Source: UBA6055 sp965214085
GTDB lineage: Bacteria; Chloroflexota; Anaerolineae; Aggregatilineales; Phototrophicaceae
Reading direction: 5' to 3'
Length of the DNA stretch: 64,000 nucleotides
NCBI GenBank assembly: GCA_965214085.1
Contig: OZ243937.1
Coordinates: forward strand, 1,116,001 to 1,180,000
Both the position numbers and the translations under genes were made by a program. This document shows positions 9,007 through 17,410 of this stretch, one piece after another; positions within the stretch are counted from its first letter, which is position 1; each line of letters opens with the position of its first letter. The notes beneath the pieces are model-generated. The model was not told where the DNA came from. It ran no database searches and saw only the letters and a list, made by a program, of their open reading frames with translations.

Positions 9007-9015
9007 TGCTAAAAT
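9007..9015 (+). promoter_or_regulatory. Candidate extended -10 promoter for uvrC
   Basis: TGCTAAAAT (TGn plus TAAAAT) lies 20 bp before the uvrC start codon in the 129-bp divergent spacer between rsmH and uvrC. There is no well-spaced -35 box, as allowed for extended -10 promoters. Transcription from here would give a very short leader. The same TGnTAAAAT pattern precedes the F0 genes and the GT2 gene. Confidence 0.4.
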
Positions 9016-9035
9016 GAGTAAAATCCTACCCGTCC

Positions 9036-10943
9036 ATGCCTAGTCTACCAGCGCTAATGCCCTACGAGAAACCGCCTTATATTGAGACGATACTCAAAAA
9101 CTTGCCCGCCAAGCCCGGCGTCTACCTGCTAAAGAATCGCCGTGGCAAGATCATCTACGTCGGCAAAGCGAAACGCCTGCGCAATCGGGTACGCAGCTAT
9201 TTCACCACGCAGGCGGACGGCAATAGCAAGACCTTGAGGATGCGCGAAGAGGTCGAAGATATTGACTTCATCATCACCGAGAATGAAGTCAAAGCCTTAA
9301 TCCTCGAAGAAACGCTGATCAAGAAGCACAAGCCGCGCTTCAATATCGAGTTGAAAGACGACAAGCGCTACCCGTATATTCGTGTAGGCTGGGGCGAAGC
9401 CTTCCCCAAAGTCGAGACGACCCGCCGCATCGTCAACGACGGCTCGCGCTATTTCGGCCCCTATTCAGCCATGTGGGTGGTGCAGAAGACGCTGAGCGAC
9501 TTGCGCAAAGCCTTTCCTTATCTGACCTGCGATCGCGAGATCACCGGCAAGGATGAGCGAGCTTGCCTCTTCCACGATATCAAACTCTGCAACGCGCCTT
9601 GCGTCGGCGCGGTGACCCGCGATGAATATCGCTTCATGATTCAAGAGTTGATGGATGTGCTTAGCGGGCGCGCCAACGATGTTCAGCGGCGCTTGGCACA
9701 GGAGATGAACAGCGCGGCTGAGAGCCTGAATTTTGAGAAAGCGGCCGGCATCCGCGATCAACTCAAAGCCATCGATTTCATCACCAACAAACACAAGGCG
9801 GTGGGCAAAAGCATGACCGATCATGATGTGATCGCGCTGGCCCGCGACGACCGCGACGCTACCGTGCAGATCATGTTCATTCGCAATGGCAAATTAATCG
9901 GCAGCGATTCGCGCGCGATGGACAATACCGAGGGCGAGAGCGACGCCGTGGTGTTGGAGCAATTTATCAGCCAATTCTACGCCAATTCCGCCAATATCCC
10001 GCGCGAGCTGATACTGCCCAACGAAGTCGAAGAGGCGCGCATTCTGGAGCGCTGGCTGAGCGACAAACGGGCCGGCGCCCGCGTGACGATTCACGTGCCG
10101 CAGCGGGGCGACAAACGCAAGCTGGTGGGCCTGGCGCAAGAAAACGCCGTGGAAAGCCTGCAAATGATGCGCGCGCAATACGAAGCCGACACGACCAAGC
10201 ACGAAATGGGCATGGCGGAATTGCAGGAGGAGCTTGGCCTGCCGCGCATACCCAATCGGATTGAGTGCTTCGATATCAGCACGACGCAGGGCACGGCAAT
10301 CGTGGCGAGCCGCGTGGTATTTGTGCGTGGGGCGCCGCGCAAGAGCGAGTACCGCCGTTTCAATATCCGCAGCGTGGCGCACTCCGGCTCCGATGACTAT
10401 CTATCCATGAGCGAAGCGCTGACTCGCCGCTTCACGCGTTGGAAGAACGCGGTGGAACAGGAGCGCGAGTTGAGTCCCGATGGGGTAGAGAAGGACGAAA
10501 CCTGGCGACTGCTGCCGGACCTGCTGCTGATCGACGGCGGCAAAGGACAACTGAACACAGCCAAAGCCGTGCTGGACGAATTCGGCCTGGGCGATCGGGT
10601 GCCGCTGGCGTCCTTGGCCAAGCGCATTGAAGAGATCTTCCTGCCGGGCAGGTTGGACTCGGTCTTATTGCCGCGGCGCAGCGAAGCGCTCTATTTGCTG
10701 CAGCGCGCGCGCGATGAGGCGCATCGCTTCGCCATCACAAGCCACCGCAAACAGCGTCGGAAGCAAGGCATGGCCAGCCGATTGGAGACCATACCCGGCG
10801 TCGGACCCAAGCGGCGCAAGGTCCTGCTCAAGCACTTCGAGAATTCCATCGACGCCATCCGCAAAGCCAGCCTCGCCGAGCTAGCCTCGGTGAATGGCAT
10901 CAGCAAAGAAGTGGCGCTCAATATCAAGAGTCACTTGGATTGA
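9036..10943 (+). CDS. uvrC: Excinuclease ABC subunit C
   Basis: Nuclease of the UvrABC nucleotide-excision repair complex, making both incisions around bulky lesions. 635 residues, normal length. Domains in order: an N-terminal GIY-YIG nuclease domain (GVYLLKNRRGKIIYVGKAKRL), a UVR motif for UvrB contact (LNFEKAAGIRDQLKAI), the RNase H-like C-terminal nuclease domain (RIECFDISTTQGT, LLLIDGGKGQLNTA), and tandem helix-hairpin-helix motifs (LETIPGVGPKRRKVLLKHF). An alternative start is Met8 (9057). It is a single transcription unit, divergent from the dcw cluster and convergent with the HExxH gene. Confidence 0.96.
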   Translation: MPSLPALMPYEKPPYIETILKNLPAKPGVYLLKNRRGKIIYVGKAKRLRNRVRSYFTTQADGNSKTLRMREEVEDIDFIITENEVKALILEETLIKKHKPRFNIELKDDKRYPYIRVGWGEAFPKVETTRRIVNDGSRYFGPYSAMWVVQKTLSDLRKAFPYLTCDREITGKDERACLFHDIKLCNAPCVGAVTRDEYRFMIQELMDVLSGRANDVQRRLAQEMNSAAESLNFEKAAGIRDQLKAIDFITNKHKAVGKSMTDHDVIALARDDRDATVQIMFIRNGKLIGSDSRAMDNTEGESDAVVLEQFISQFYANSANIPRELILPNEVEEARILERWLSDKRAGARVTIHVPQRGDKRKLVGLAQENAVESLQMMRAQYEADTTKHEMGMAELQEELGLPRIPNRIECFDISTTQGTAIVASRVVFVRGAPRKSEYRRFNIRSVAHSGSDDYLSMSEALTRRFTRWKNAVEQERELSPDGVEKDETWRLLPDLLLIDGGKGQLNTAKAVLDEFGLGDRVPLASLAKRIEEIFLPGRLDSVLLPRRSEALYLLQRARDEAHRFAITSHRKQRRKQGMASRLETIPGVGPKRRKVLLKHFENSIDAIRKASLAELASVNGISKEVALNIKSHLD

Positions 10944-10984
10944 TTTCTCCACAACTGATTGGTGGTTACGGAACGCTACAAAGT

Positions 10985-11614
10985 CTACGGAAACTCAGTC
11001 TTGTCCCTACAGAATTTGCTCGTAAGAGCGTTAGCGTGTTTATGGTCTAGGTTGGGGAAAATTCTAAGCAAGTCTTCAGTTGTAATACTCCAAAAAGGAG
11101 TACCGGATGGCATTTCAATTCGGATGCGCTTTGCTGCCGCAATATCGTCACTCTGCAATATAGCGACGAGTTTGTGCGCATGTTTGTATGACTGCTTGAT
11201 CTTACTTTTGTATGGCTCAATGTCGATGTCACACCTTCGTAGGACGTAAAACGAAAACGCACAAGCTACACCTTCCTCAAGTACGTTGGCAGTGTCTCGA
11301 AAACCTGTTACTGGATCTTTTTCCTTTGGATTGAGCAAATGAATTACTTCGTGCGCCATCTGATAAAGTGCTATTGGCCACTCTAGGTCTGCTCTAGGCA
11401 CTAGCTTTATCTGCACAAGTGTTGCAAAAGGTATCGGATAGTATATGTGTGGAGTGCATTCACATTCGTCAAAATCGGGTGCTAAGAGCGTCCACGACGT
11501 ATCCCGCTCCCCAAATAGCTCTTCTGCCCAACCTAGTAGGTCTTGCTGCAGTTTCAACAGGGCTACACAATCGTCTTCCGGTCTGGAATTTGGTAGCTCT
11601 ATCCTACAATCCAT
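10985..11614 (-). CDS. Putative HExxH zinc metalloprotease-like protein paired with an MNT protein
   Basis: I do not recognise a named family. The 209-residue protein contains His88-Glu-Val-Ile-His92 within a helix-like segment (LYQMAHEVIHLL). A second acidic stretch follows about 22 residues later (VLEEGVACAF), the spacing and style of a gluzincin third ligand. This supports a zinc-dependent hydrolase fold. Start 11614 is chosen because AAGGAAAG sits just before that ATG and lies only 16 bp after the MNT gene stop; the longer frame would overlap that gene. No signal peptide or membrane segment is seen, so it is probably cytoplasmic. Base use is visibly more A/T-rich than the neighbours, suggesting transfer. 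A toxin role is conjecture. Confidence 0.6.
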   Translation of the reverse strand: MDCRIELPNSRPEDDCVALLKLQQDLLGWAEELFGERDTSWTLLAPDFDECECTPHIYYPIPFATLVQIKLVPRADLEWPIALYQMAHEVIHLLNPKEKDPVTGFRDTANVLEEGVACAFSFYVLRRCDIDIEPYKSKIKQSYKHAHKLVAILQSDDIAAAKRIRIEMPSGTPFWSITTEDLLRIFPNLDHKHANALTSKFCRDKTEFP

Positions 11615-11630
11615 TGCTTTCCTTACGCGG

Positions 11631-11945
11631 TCATTCTCCGGCTCGGATTTCAAATATCGGTCTCGCTTCCTCACACACCGTCCGTCTGAAATAGCGACTT
11701 AAATCTTCTGGCGTGCGCAAGTCCACATCTCTGCCGATAATGCGGCTTAAGTCAACCATGTGTTGGAAGAACGCCAAGCCGACCTTCGCATCAGCCCTGT
11801 ATTCGACCAGCAAATCAATGTCGCTGTCGGCGCGTAAATCGTCATGCAGTGCCGACCCGAAGACCGACAGGCGTCGGATGGGCTGGCTCGCGCAATACTT
11901 GCGGATTTCATCATAGGGCAATCTGAGAGCCGTTTCCTGACTCAC
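11631..11945 (-). CDS. MNT-type nucleotidyltransferase (minimal NTase, antitoxin-like)
   Basis: A 104-residue minimal nucleotidyltransferase. The motif VFGSALHDDLRADSDIDLLVEY carries the GS helix and the two metal-binding aspartates of the DNA-polymerase-beta fold, and a third Asp appears in VDLRTPEDLS. MNT proteins commonly pair with HEPN toxins and can act by AMPylating them. No HEPN gene is adjacent; instead the next gene encodes an HExxH protein. The start is GTG at 11945 with AGAGGG seven bases upstream. Alternative: a solitary remnant of a toxin-antitoxin pair. Confidence 0.78.
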   Translation of the reverse strand: MSQETALRLPYDEIRKYCASQPIRRLSVFGSALHDDLRADSDIDLLVEYRADAKVGLAFFQHMVDLSRIIGRDVDLRTPEDLSRYFRRTVCEEARPIFEIRAGE

Positions 11946-11991
11946 TACGATGCCCTCTCTTTTCTCAAATCCATTATAGCGCGAATTGCGC

Positions 11992-13587
11992 CTAGATTCG
12001 CAGTTGATGCACGTGCCGTATGAAGTCCTGCTGCTTGAGTATTTCCATCAGCGCTTCCGGCAGCGCTTCGTCGAAATTGAGAACAGTCAGCGTATTGCCG
12101 CCGGGCTCAGCGCGGCCGGTATGCCAGCTGGCGATATTGATGCCGTTTTCCGCCATCAAGCTGCCGACTTGCCCGATCACGCCGGGCCGGTCATAACTTC
12201 CCATAATCAGCAGATATCCGCGCGGCTCAAAGTGAACGCGATAATCGTTGATCTGCAAGATGTATGGCTGCTGCCGGTCGAGCAAGGCGCCGGCGATGTT
12301 AATCTCCTCGCCGTCATCCAGCGTCGCCTGGCAGGTGATGACGTTGCTGTATTCGCTGATCATAATGCCTTTGGCCTGCGTGATTTGCCAGCCGCGCTCG
12401 GCGGCCAGCACCGGCGCGTTCACGTAACTGACATGGTCGCCCAGGATCGGAGCGAGCATGCCTTTTAGTATGCCGACCGTCATCGGCTTTATGAGGCCGT
12501 TCATGTCGTCGCCGATGATCTCGATGGCGATGCGGCGTATCGGGCTGCGCGCCAGGATATGCTGCAGCGCGCCGATGCTCTCGGCCAACTGCATATAGGG
12601 GCGAATCTCAGCGAAGTTGAGGCCGGGCAGCAAGGGCATATTCACCACGTTGCGATAGTCGCGGTCGTCCAGGGCGTCGATAACTTGCTGGACGATCCGC
12701 AGCGACAGGTCTTGCCGCGCCTCGACCGTATTGTCGCCGATATGCGGCGTATGAATGACGCGGTCCAGGCCGATCAGCGGGCTGTTGAAGGGCGGCTCTT
12801 CGTTCCATACATCGACAGCCACGCCACCCAAGCGCCCGTCCTTGAGGGCCTCCGCCAGCAGAGACTCCTTGATGACGCCGCCATGCGAGGTGTTGATAAA
12901 ACAAGCGCCCGCTTTCAGCAAGCGCAAGCTGTTCTCGTCAAAGAAATCGACCGTCTCTTTAGTCGCCGGCACGTGCATGCTGACGTAGTCGGAGCTTCCG
13001 AGCAGCTCCGGCAGGCTCACCAAGACTATGCGCCGGTCATCGACCTGCTCTTCACGGATATAAGGATCGTATGCCAGCACGGTCATGCCCAAGGCCAGGC
13101 AGAGGCGCGCGACGCGGTGGCCCACCCGCCCCAGACCGACGATGCCGATGGTTTTGCCATGCAGTTGCACGCCGACCTGCTGCTGCCGGTCGAAGAGCCA
13201 CCAGCCTTCGCGCAGACTCTCGTGAACGGCTGGCAAGTTTCGATTGAGCGCCAGCATCAGCGTCAGCGTGTGTTCGGCGGCGGCAATCGCGCTGACGCCG
13301 GGCGTATTCATCACCAGGATGCCGCGCTCGGTGGCGTAGTCGATGTCGATGCCGGTCAAGCCGGCCGACATACGCGCGATCAAACGCAAGTCAGGCGCAT
13401 TGTCCAGCAGGGGCGCGTCCAGCTTAAAGTCGGAACGCGTGATGATGGCCTTGGCATCGGGCAGGGCGGCGCGCACATTGGATGTCTTGGGCGGCACGCA
13501 GCTAACCTGGAAGCCGTCGCTGCTTTCGAGCAGGGCGATGCTCTCCGCAGTAAGGTCGGTCGCGACAACGATATGCTGCCGGCTCAT
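11992..13587 (-). CDS. serA: D-3-phosphoglycerate dehydrogenase
   Basis: NAD-dependent oxidation of 3-phosphoglycerate, the committed step of serine synthesis. The 531-residue length matches long-form SerA. Order: a substrate-binding lobe with SAGLTGIDIDYATERGI, the Rossmann loop IGIVGLGRVGHRVA, the catalytic Arg/Glu/His region (INTSHGGVIKESLL, TPHIGDNTVEARQ), then an intervening allosteric-type domain and a C-terminal ACT domain (LLIMGSYDRPGVIGQVGSLM). Serine feedback is therefore plausible. It overlaps the upstream HAD gene by the 4 bp ATGA. The serB-like gene two positions upstream makes this a serine-pathway operon. Confidence 0.93.
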   Translation of the reverse strand: MSRQHIVVATDLTAESIALLESSDGFQVSCVPPKTSNVRAALPDAKAIITRSDFKLDAPLLDNAPDLRLIARMSAGLTGIDIDYATERGILVMNTPGVSAIAAAEHTLTLMLALNRNLPAVHESLREGWWLFDRQQQVGVQLHGKTIGIVGLGRVGHRVARLCLALGMTVLAYDPYIREEQVDDRRIVLVSLPELLGSSDYVSMHVPATKETVDFFDENSLRLLKAGACFINTSHGGVIKESLLAEALKDGRLGGVAVDVWNEEPPFNSPLIGLDRVIHTPHIGDNTVEARQDLSLRIVQQVIDALDDRDYRNVVNMPLLPGLNFAEIRPYMQLAESIGALQHILARSPIRRIAIEIIGDDMNGLIKPMTVGILKGMLAPILGDHVSYVNAPVLAAERGWQITQAKGIMISEYSNVITCQATLDDGEEINIAGALLDRQQPYILQINDYRVHFEPRGYLLIMGSYDRPGVIGQVGSLMAENGINIASWHTGRAEPGGNTLTVLNFDEALPEALMEILKQQDFIRHVHQLRI

Positions 13588-14252
13588 GCAAACATCCCTT
13601 TCGCTTTGATCTCGTCCATCACTGCGAACAGATCCCCAAACACCTTGTCATTCACGCCGGCAAACGCTTCTACAGCGGAATGCGACAGATCGGGCACGGT
13701 GAAGCAGGTCATGCCAGCGGCGAGCGCAGCCAGCGTACCGGCGTGGCTGTCTTCCAGCGCCAGGCAGGTTTCAGGCGCCAAGCCCAATTGCTCCGCCGCG
13801 TGCAGATAAATGTCCGGGGCCGGTTTGCCGCGCGCCATGAACTGCGCCGAATAGCGCTTGGGAATCAGCTCCTCCCAGCCCATCAGGCGCACAAAATGTT
13901 CGATGACGATTTGAGTCGAGCTGGAAGCGATCGCGCGCGGGATCTGCTGAGCCGCGGCGTAGCGCACAATTTCATCGGCGCCCGGGCGGGCTTTGATTCG
14001 CTCAGGCGGCAGCGACAGCAAGCGCTCGATGATGGCCGCTTCGATGGCGGCGGCCGAGTCGCCAAGTTTGGGATAATGCTGCTGCAGAATGGCGGCGAAC
14101 TCATCCACGCGCATGCCGATGCCCATGTTGCGCACTTCGTCACTGTAGACATAGCCGTAGGACTCGATCAAGTCCACTTCAACTTCGTGCCAGACGGGCT
14201 CGGAATCAACCAATAAGCCGTCCATATCAAATATGATTGCGGAGAATGCCAT
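13584..14252 (-). CDS. HAD-superfamily hydrolase (beta-phosphoglucomutase/sugar-phosphatase-like)
   Basis: A 222-residue HAD hydrolase with cap domain. Motif I is FDMDGLLVDSEPVW (nucleophile and acid Asp), motif II ASSS, motif III the lysine in RGKPAPDIYLHAA, and motif IV LALEDSHAGTLAALAAG. This resembles HxpB/PGMB-type phosphatases acting on small sugar phosphates. It lies between serB-like and serA with one-base and four-base junctions (TAA C ATG, then ATGA), so it is co-translated with serine biosynthesis. A role in metabolite repair or phosphate release is possible, but the substrate is unknown. Start set at MAFSAIIFDMDG; the six upstream residues overlap the previous gene. Confidence 0.85.
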   Translation of the reverse strand: MAFSAIIFDMDGLLVDSEPVWHEVEVDLIESYGYVYSDEVRNMGIGMRVDEFAAILQQHYPKLGDSAAAIEAAIIERLLSLPPERIKARPGADEIVRYAAAQQIPRAIASSSTQIVIEHFVRLMGWEELIPKRYSAQFMARGKPAPDIYLHAAEQLGLAPETCLALEDSHAGTLAALAAGMTCFTVPDLSHSAVEAFAGVNDKVFGDLFAVMDEIKAKGMFA

Positions 14253-14253
14253 G

Positions 14254-15105
14254 TTAGGGTATGTCCTCAAAGTCGCGAAAAAATCTGTCTCGCAGTGGCT
14301 CAGTTCTGAACGCCACCGCTTGCTCGTTCAGCGCTGCCGCGATCCCCTTGCGGAAACTGTCCTCGTGTCGCGTGTCTTGTGACATCTTCCAGCCGCGCAA
14401 GCCGGCGGCCAGCGGCAACACAGGCGACAGCGACTCGGCATGAAGAAAGACTTGCGAAGCGTCAAGCAAGGCCTCGCGCGCCACGACGCCGCCATAGCCG
14501 ACGAAGAGGTCAACCGCGTCCTGCGCCGCCAGATCGGATGCGCCGTCGCCGATCATCAACCGGCGTCCGGGCAGGTCGCCCGCCAGCTCGCCGATAATCC
14601 GGGATTTCCCGTGAGACACGGTCAAGGGACCCGTGCTGTAGTCCAGGTAGGTCTTCGCTTGCTGCGCTTCCGGCTCGTGATAATCCCACCAGCGGCCCGA
14701 TAATTCGTTGTATTCCAGCTCGACCGCGCGAATCCGCTCGGGGTCGACGCCGAGCCGCCGCCCGAAGCCCTTCACCGCGTCGATCAAGCCGCCGCTGATA
14801 ATGAAAACCTGCTTGTCAAGAAAGCGCAGCGCGGCGATGACCTCAAGCGCGTCTTCGACGGCCGTTTCCCAGTAGCGTTCCTCAATGGCCTTGAGTTGCG
14901 CGCGAGTCGGGTTGATGGCTTTCAGCCGCTTGCCGTAGACATCGGCGAGGTCAAGTTCGCCGTCCATGGCCTTGTTGGTCAGCAAGCCGACGCGCCCGGC
15001 TTTGCCCTTTGAGCGCGCCAATTCGTCGATGCCTTCAATGGCGGACAAGGTGCTGTCGCAATCGAAGAATATGAGATCAAAGGGGGGCCAGCCGCCGTTG
15101 AGCAT
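14254..15105 (-). CDS. serB: SerB-like phosphoserine phosphatase (HAD superfamily)
   Basis: Likely dephosphorylates phosphoserine, the last step of serine synthesis. Motif I is FFDCDSTLSAIEGIDELA with the SerB-type DxDST and a downstream Glu. Motif II is the SGG in VFIISGGLIDAV, motif III GKSRIIGEL, and motif IV MIGDGASDLAAQ. Its 283 residues exceed the SerB core (about 210) because of a C-terminal extension of some 60 residues without recognisable motifs. It is first gene of a three-gene operon with a HAD hydrolase and serA. GAGGAAG precedes the ATG at suitable spacing. Other phosphomonoesters cannot be excluded as substrates. Confidence 0.82.
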   Translation of the reverse strand: MLNGGWPPFDLIFFDCDSTLSAIEGIDELARSKGKAGRVGLLTNKAMDGELDLADVYGKRLKAINPTRAQLKAIEERYWETAVEDALEVIAALRFLDKQVFIISGGLIDAVKGFGRRLGVDPERIRAVELEYNELSGRWWDYHEPEAQQAKTYLDYSTGPLTVSHGKSRIIGELAGDLPGRRLMIGDGASDLAAQDAVDLFVGYGGVVAREALLDASQVFLHAESLSPVLPLAAGLRGWKMSQDTRHEDSFRKGIAAALNEQAVAFRTEPLRDRFFRDFEDIP

Positions 15106-15138
15106 AGACTCTTCCTCTGTATACTGCTGAGCGCGATC

Positions 15139-15166
15139 ATTATAGGCGCTGCGTCCGAAATGTGTA
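15139..15166 (-). promoter_or_regulatory. Candidate sigma70-type promoter of the serB-HAD-serA operon
   Basis: Read on the minus strand, a perfect TATAAT (15144-15139) lies about 35 bp upstream of the serB-like ATG. A weak TACACA is 16 bp further upstream. Position and distance suit transcription starting near 15132. Confidence 0.5.
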
Positions 15167-15212
15167 GCGTAGTCTGAATCCAGGTAAGGTCGAGCAAGTC
15201 ATGCGAAAACTC

Positions 15213-15316
15213 TAGCCATGTAGGGGCGACCAATCTGGTCGCCCGCTTCCGCTGCGACTCGTGGTTTCGGGCTGTCGCCCCTAAAGAACGATGCTTTGGC
15301 AATATTCGCATGGCTA
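15213..15316. repeat. 'GTAGGGGCGA' intergenic repeat element
   Basis: Part of the 500-bp gap between serB and tetR. The outer arms TAGCCATG (15213-15220) and CATGGCTA (15309-15316) are perfect inverted repeats. Inside lie GTAGGGGCGACC with a hairpin partner GGTCGCCC (15224-15231 with 15237-15244) and a second inverted match GTCGCCCCTA near 15280. No coding sequence is apparent. The type resembles repeats common in many environmental bacterial genomes; its mobility is unproven. The remainder of the gap (15362-15524) shows nothing I can name. Confidence 0.6.
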
Positions 15317-15332
15317 ACTTGGAACTACATAT

Positions 15333-15361
15333 GTAGGGGCGAGCACGTGGCTCGCCCGTAC
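15333..15361. repeat. Second copy (hairpin half) of the 'GTAGGGGCGA' repeat
   Basis: GTAGGGGCGAGC followed after five bases by GCTCGCCC forms an 8-bp perfect hairpin (15337-15344 with 15350-15357). It shares TGTAGGGGCGA with the larger element 110 bp upstream, so it appears to be a partial second copy in the same gap. Confidence 0.5.
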
Positions 15362-15524
15362 GCACGCAGCATAGGATTAAGTATTTTGTGTGAGCCAAGT
15401 CGTGACTTGCGGGCAACTGCGGTACGAGCACGACGTCCGTGAAACAGGATTTGCATTACAGCCCTGGTTCTGCTAATTTGGCTGCGCAAGTAAAAAAGTC
15501 GCGCAGATCTCGGCAGGCAGCCGC

Positions 15525-15553
15525 TTGAATGCCGCGCTGCTCTCCTCTATAAT
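15525..15553 (+). promoter_or_regulatory. Sigma70-type promoter of the tetR-family gene
   Basis: TTGAAT (15525-15530), a 17-bp spacer and a perfect TATAAT (15548-15553). Transcription should start near 15560. It lies inside the longest open frame, which shows that the regulator's true start is further downstream, at 15606. Confidence 0.7.
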
Positions 15554-15605
15554 CGAGCCGCAATTTTATTGGCCTGCAAAATATAGGCTGCTAGGAAGCC
15601 GCATC

Positions 15606-16244
15606 TTGGGTCGAAAGCCCGCTGATCAATCGGTCAATCGCGAGGACATTCTGTGGGCCGCCGCGGAAGTCCTGCATCGCAACGGCTACGAAGCGACGAC
15701 GATGAAAGACATCGCCGCCCAGGTGAACCTGACCGCGGCCAGCCTTTACCATCATTTTAAGAACAAGGATTTTCTGCTGCTCAACGTTTTGGAACTTGGG
15801 CTAGACCTCACCATCGACAAGCTGGAAGTCATTAAATCGTCAGACTTGAGTTGCGCGGATATGCTCAGCGCGATGATACGCTCGCATGTCGGCAGCGTGA
15901 CGGGCAATGTGGCGGTCGGCGCGGCCATGGTTTTTGAGATACGCGCCCTGCTAAACGCCAATGTCGGCGGAAAGTTCGGCGATCGCGCGTTTACTGACGA
16001 GTTTGCGGCGCGGCGGAAGCGCTTCTTCGCCCGGCGCGACTATTATGAGAGCTTGTTTCGCGATACGGTGCTGGCGGGCATCGCCGCTGGCGAGTTTCGG
16101 CAGGTGGACGCGGCCATCGTGACCAAGGCGATGCTGGGCGCGCACAATTGGGTGGGCGTCTGGTTCCGTGAGGGCGGGCGGCTCTCCGGCGCGGATGTGG
16201 CGGATGTCATGGTGGATACCTGGCTGGCGGCGTTGCGGGTTTAG
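15606..16244 (+). CDS. TetR/AcrR-family transcriptional regulator
   Basis: A one-component regulator. The N-terminal helix-turn-helix is typical: ILWAAAEVLHRNGYEATTMKDIAA, then LTAASLYHHFKNKDFLL, followed by an alpha-helical ligand/dimerisation domain of about 150 residues whose ligand cannot be read from sequence. The start is set at a TTG (15606, LGRKPADQ) because TAGGAAG sits just before it and a good promoter (15525-15553) lies inside the longer frame. Length 212 residues. Its targets may be the downstream SDR/fad genes, since TetR regulators often control fatty-acid degradation, but this is inference; no operator was identified. Confidence 0.88.
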   Translation: MGRKPADQSVNREDILWAAAEVLHRNGYEATTMKDIAAQVNLTAASLYHHFKNKDFLLLNVLELGLDLTIDKLEVIKSSDLSCADMLSAMIRSHVGSVTGNVAVGAAMVFEIRALLNANVGGKFGDRAFTDEFAARRKRFFARRDYYESLFRDTVLAGIAAGEFRQVDAAIVTKAMLGAHNWVGVWFREGGRLSGADVADVMVDTWLAALRV

Positions 16245-16259
16245 GGGGATAGTTTCACG

Positions 16260-17381
16260 ATGGCCGACAGGGTAATCCTTCCCACCCTTCCCGATTACGA
16301 CGTTTGGCAAGGTTTTTTACGAATTGTAAACGGTGTCTACGACTCGAAGTTTGTCACAATGTGTCGGAAATTACTTGACGACACGTCCTTATCGGTTGAT
16401 TGGCGAGTGAACCCTGTTGAATGGGATATTCAGAAGCTGGATACGGACTTCCAAGAATTTGCCAGTAGAGTTTGGAGTGAATGGGCAGGACAGTTGGATA
16501 TCCACTCGGTCGATTCTGGGCAAATGGAAACTATGCAGGGGTTTAGCCTTGAACTGGAATTGCTAGAGGTAGTGGATGATATCTATGTGCTTACTAGAGA
16601 TGGCATTGGTTTCGCCAAGAACTGCGAAGAGAGCCTGCTTAAGATAGATGAGTATGAAGGTATTCTGTTTACGTTGGGTGCCGTCGTTAATAGCGATTCT
16701 TGTAATCTCCTTGAATTGCTTAGCGATTTTATGGTCTTCTTTAATCAAGTTTCGATTGATCGCTACATGGAAACTGAAGCAACTATTGAGCCAGTACTAA
16801 GGAAGCGGTTAGCAATTATGGAAAAGCGAAAGTTGATAGACTCATCTGGTGATGAATATGAAGCTACCGACTCAGGACAAAAATACCTCAAGCGTTGCCA
16901 CTCAGTTAATTCGCAGAATTTTACATTTGAGTTGTTACAACAAATGCAAGACGTGTTCGTACGGCGTAAACTCGCCAAGTATCTTCCGAAGATGGATCCC
17001 AATAAGTTTGAGAAGCTCATCAAGCAGCTTCTTCAGAAAATGGGCTATAAGGGGGTTCAGGTGACTGGCCAGACTAGGGACGGAGGTATCGATGTAGTAG
17101 CCGATCTCGAAAGCGGCATCACCCGTATACGCCATGTCATACAGGCAAAGCGACAGGAAGCTCCCGTGGGAATCGGAGTAGTAGACAGACTTCGCGGATC
17201 GCTCCATCGTGGCGGCGCAGGTCTCCAACCTGTAGGAACGATTATCACTACAAGCAATTTCACTAAAGGTGCGAGGGACGCTGCTGTAGAAAAAAATGAC
17301 GCACCTATCACTCTAATTGATGGTGAGACACTGCTTGACTTGCTTGTTGAACAAGGATTCAAAGTAAAGAAGGGAATATGA
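16260..17381 (+). CDS. Mrr-type restriction endonuclease-like protein
   Basis: A 373-residue protein with a C-terminal PD-(D/E)xK nuclease domain of the Mrr_cat type: Glu251 in KFEKLIKQLL, Asp278 in RDGGIDVVADL, and Gln295-Ala-Lys297 in HVIQAKRQ, followed by GTIITTSNFTKGARDAA. Mrr-like enzymes cleave modified DNA (type IV restriction) or process DNA ends. The N-terminal 220 residues are not recognised; residues 170-212 look like a winged helix (LRKRLAIMEKRKLI). No methyltransferase or specificity subunit is adjacent. The gene is clearly more A/T-rich than its neighbours, consistent with horizontal gain. The ATG is 15 bp after tetR, with AGGGGGA as ribosome-binding site. Confidence 0.82.
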   Translation: MADRVILPTLPDYDVWQGFLRIVNGVYDSKFVTMCRKLLDDTSLSVDWRVNPVEWDIQKLDTDFQEFASRVWSEWAGQLDIHSVDSGQMETMQGFSLELELLEVVDDIYVLTRDGIGFAKNCEESLLKIDEYEGILFTLGAVVNSDSCNLLELLSDFMVFFNQVSIDRYMETEATIEPVLRKRLAIMEKRKLIDSSGDEYEATDSGQKYLKRCHSVNSQNFTFELLQQMQDVFVRRKLAKYLPKMDPNKFEKLIKQLLQKMGYKGVQVTGQTRDGGIDVVADLESGITRIRHVIQAKRQEAPVGIGVVDRLRGSLHRGGAGLQPVGTIITTSNFTKGARDAAVEKNDAPITLIDGETLLDLLVEQGFKVKKGI

Positions 17382-17410
17382 AGTCAGGATTGGCAAGCCT
17401 GTCTCGGTGT

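Noticed and set aside
12559..13809. 416-codon open frame antisense to serA
   Set aside because: Shadow of serA; no family resemblance and low-complexity composition.
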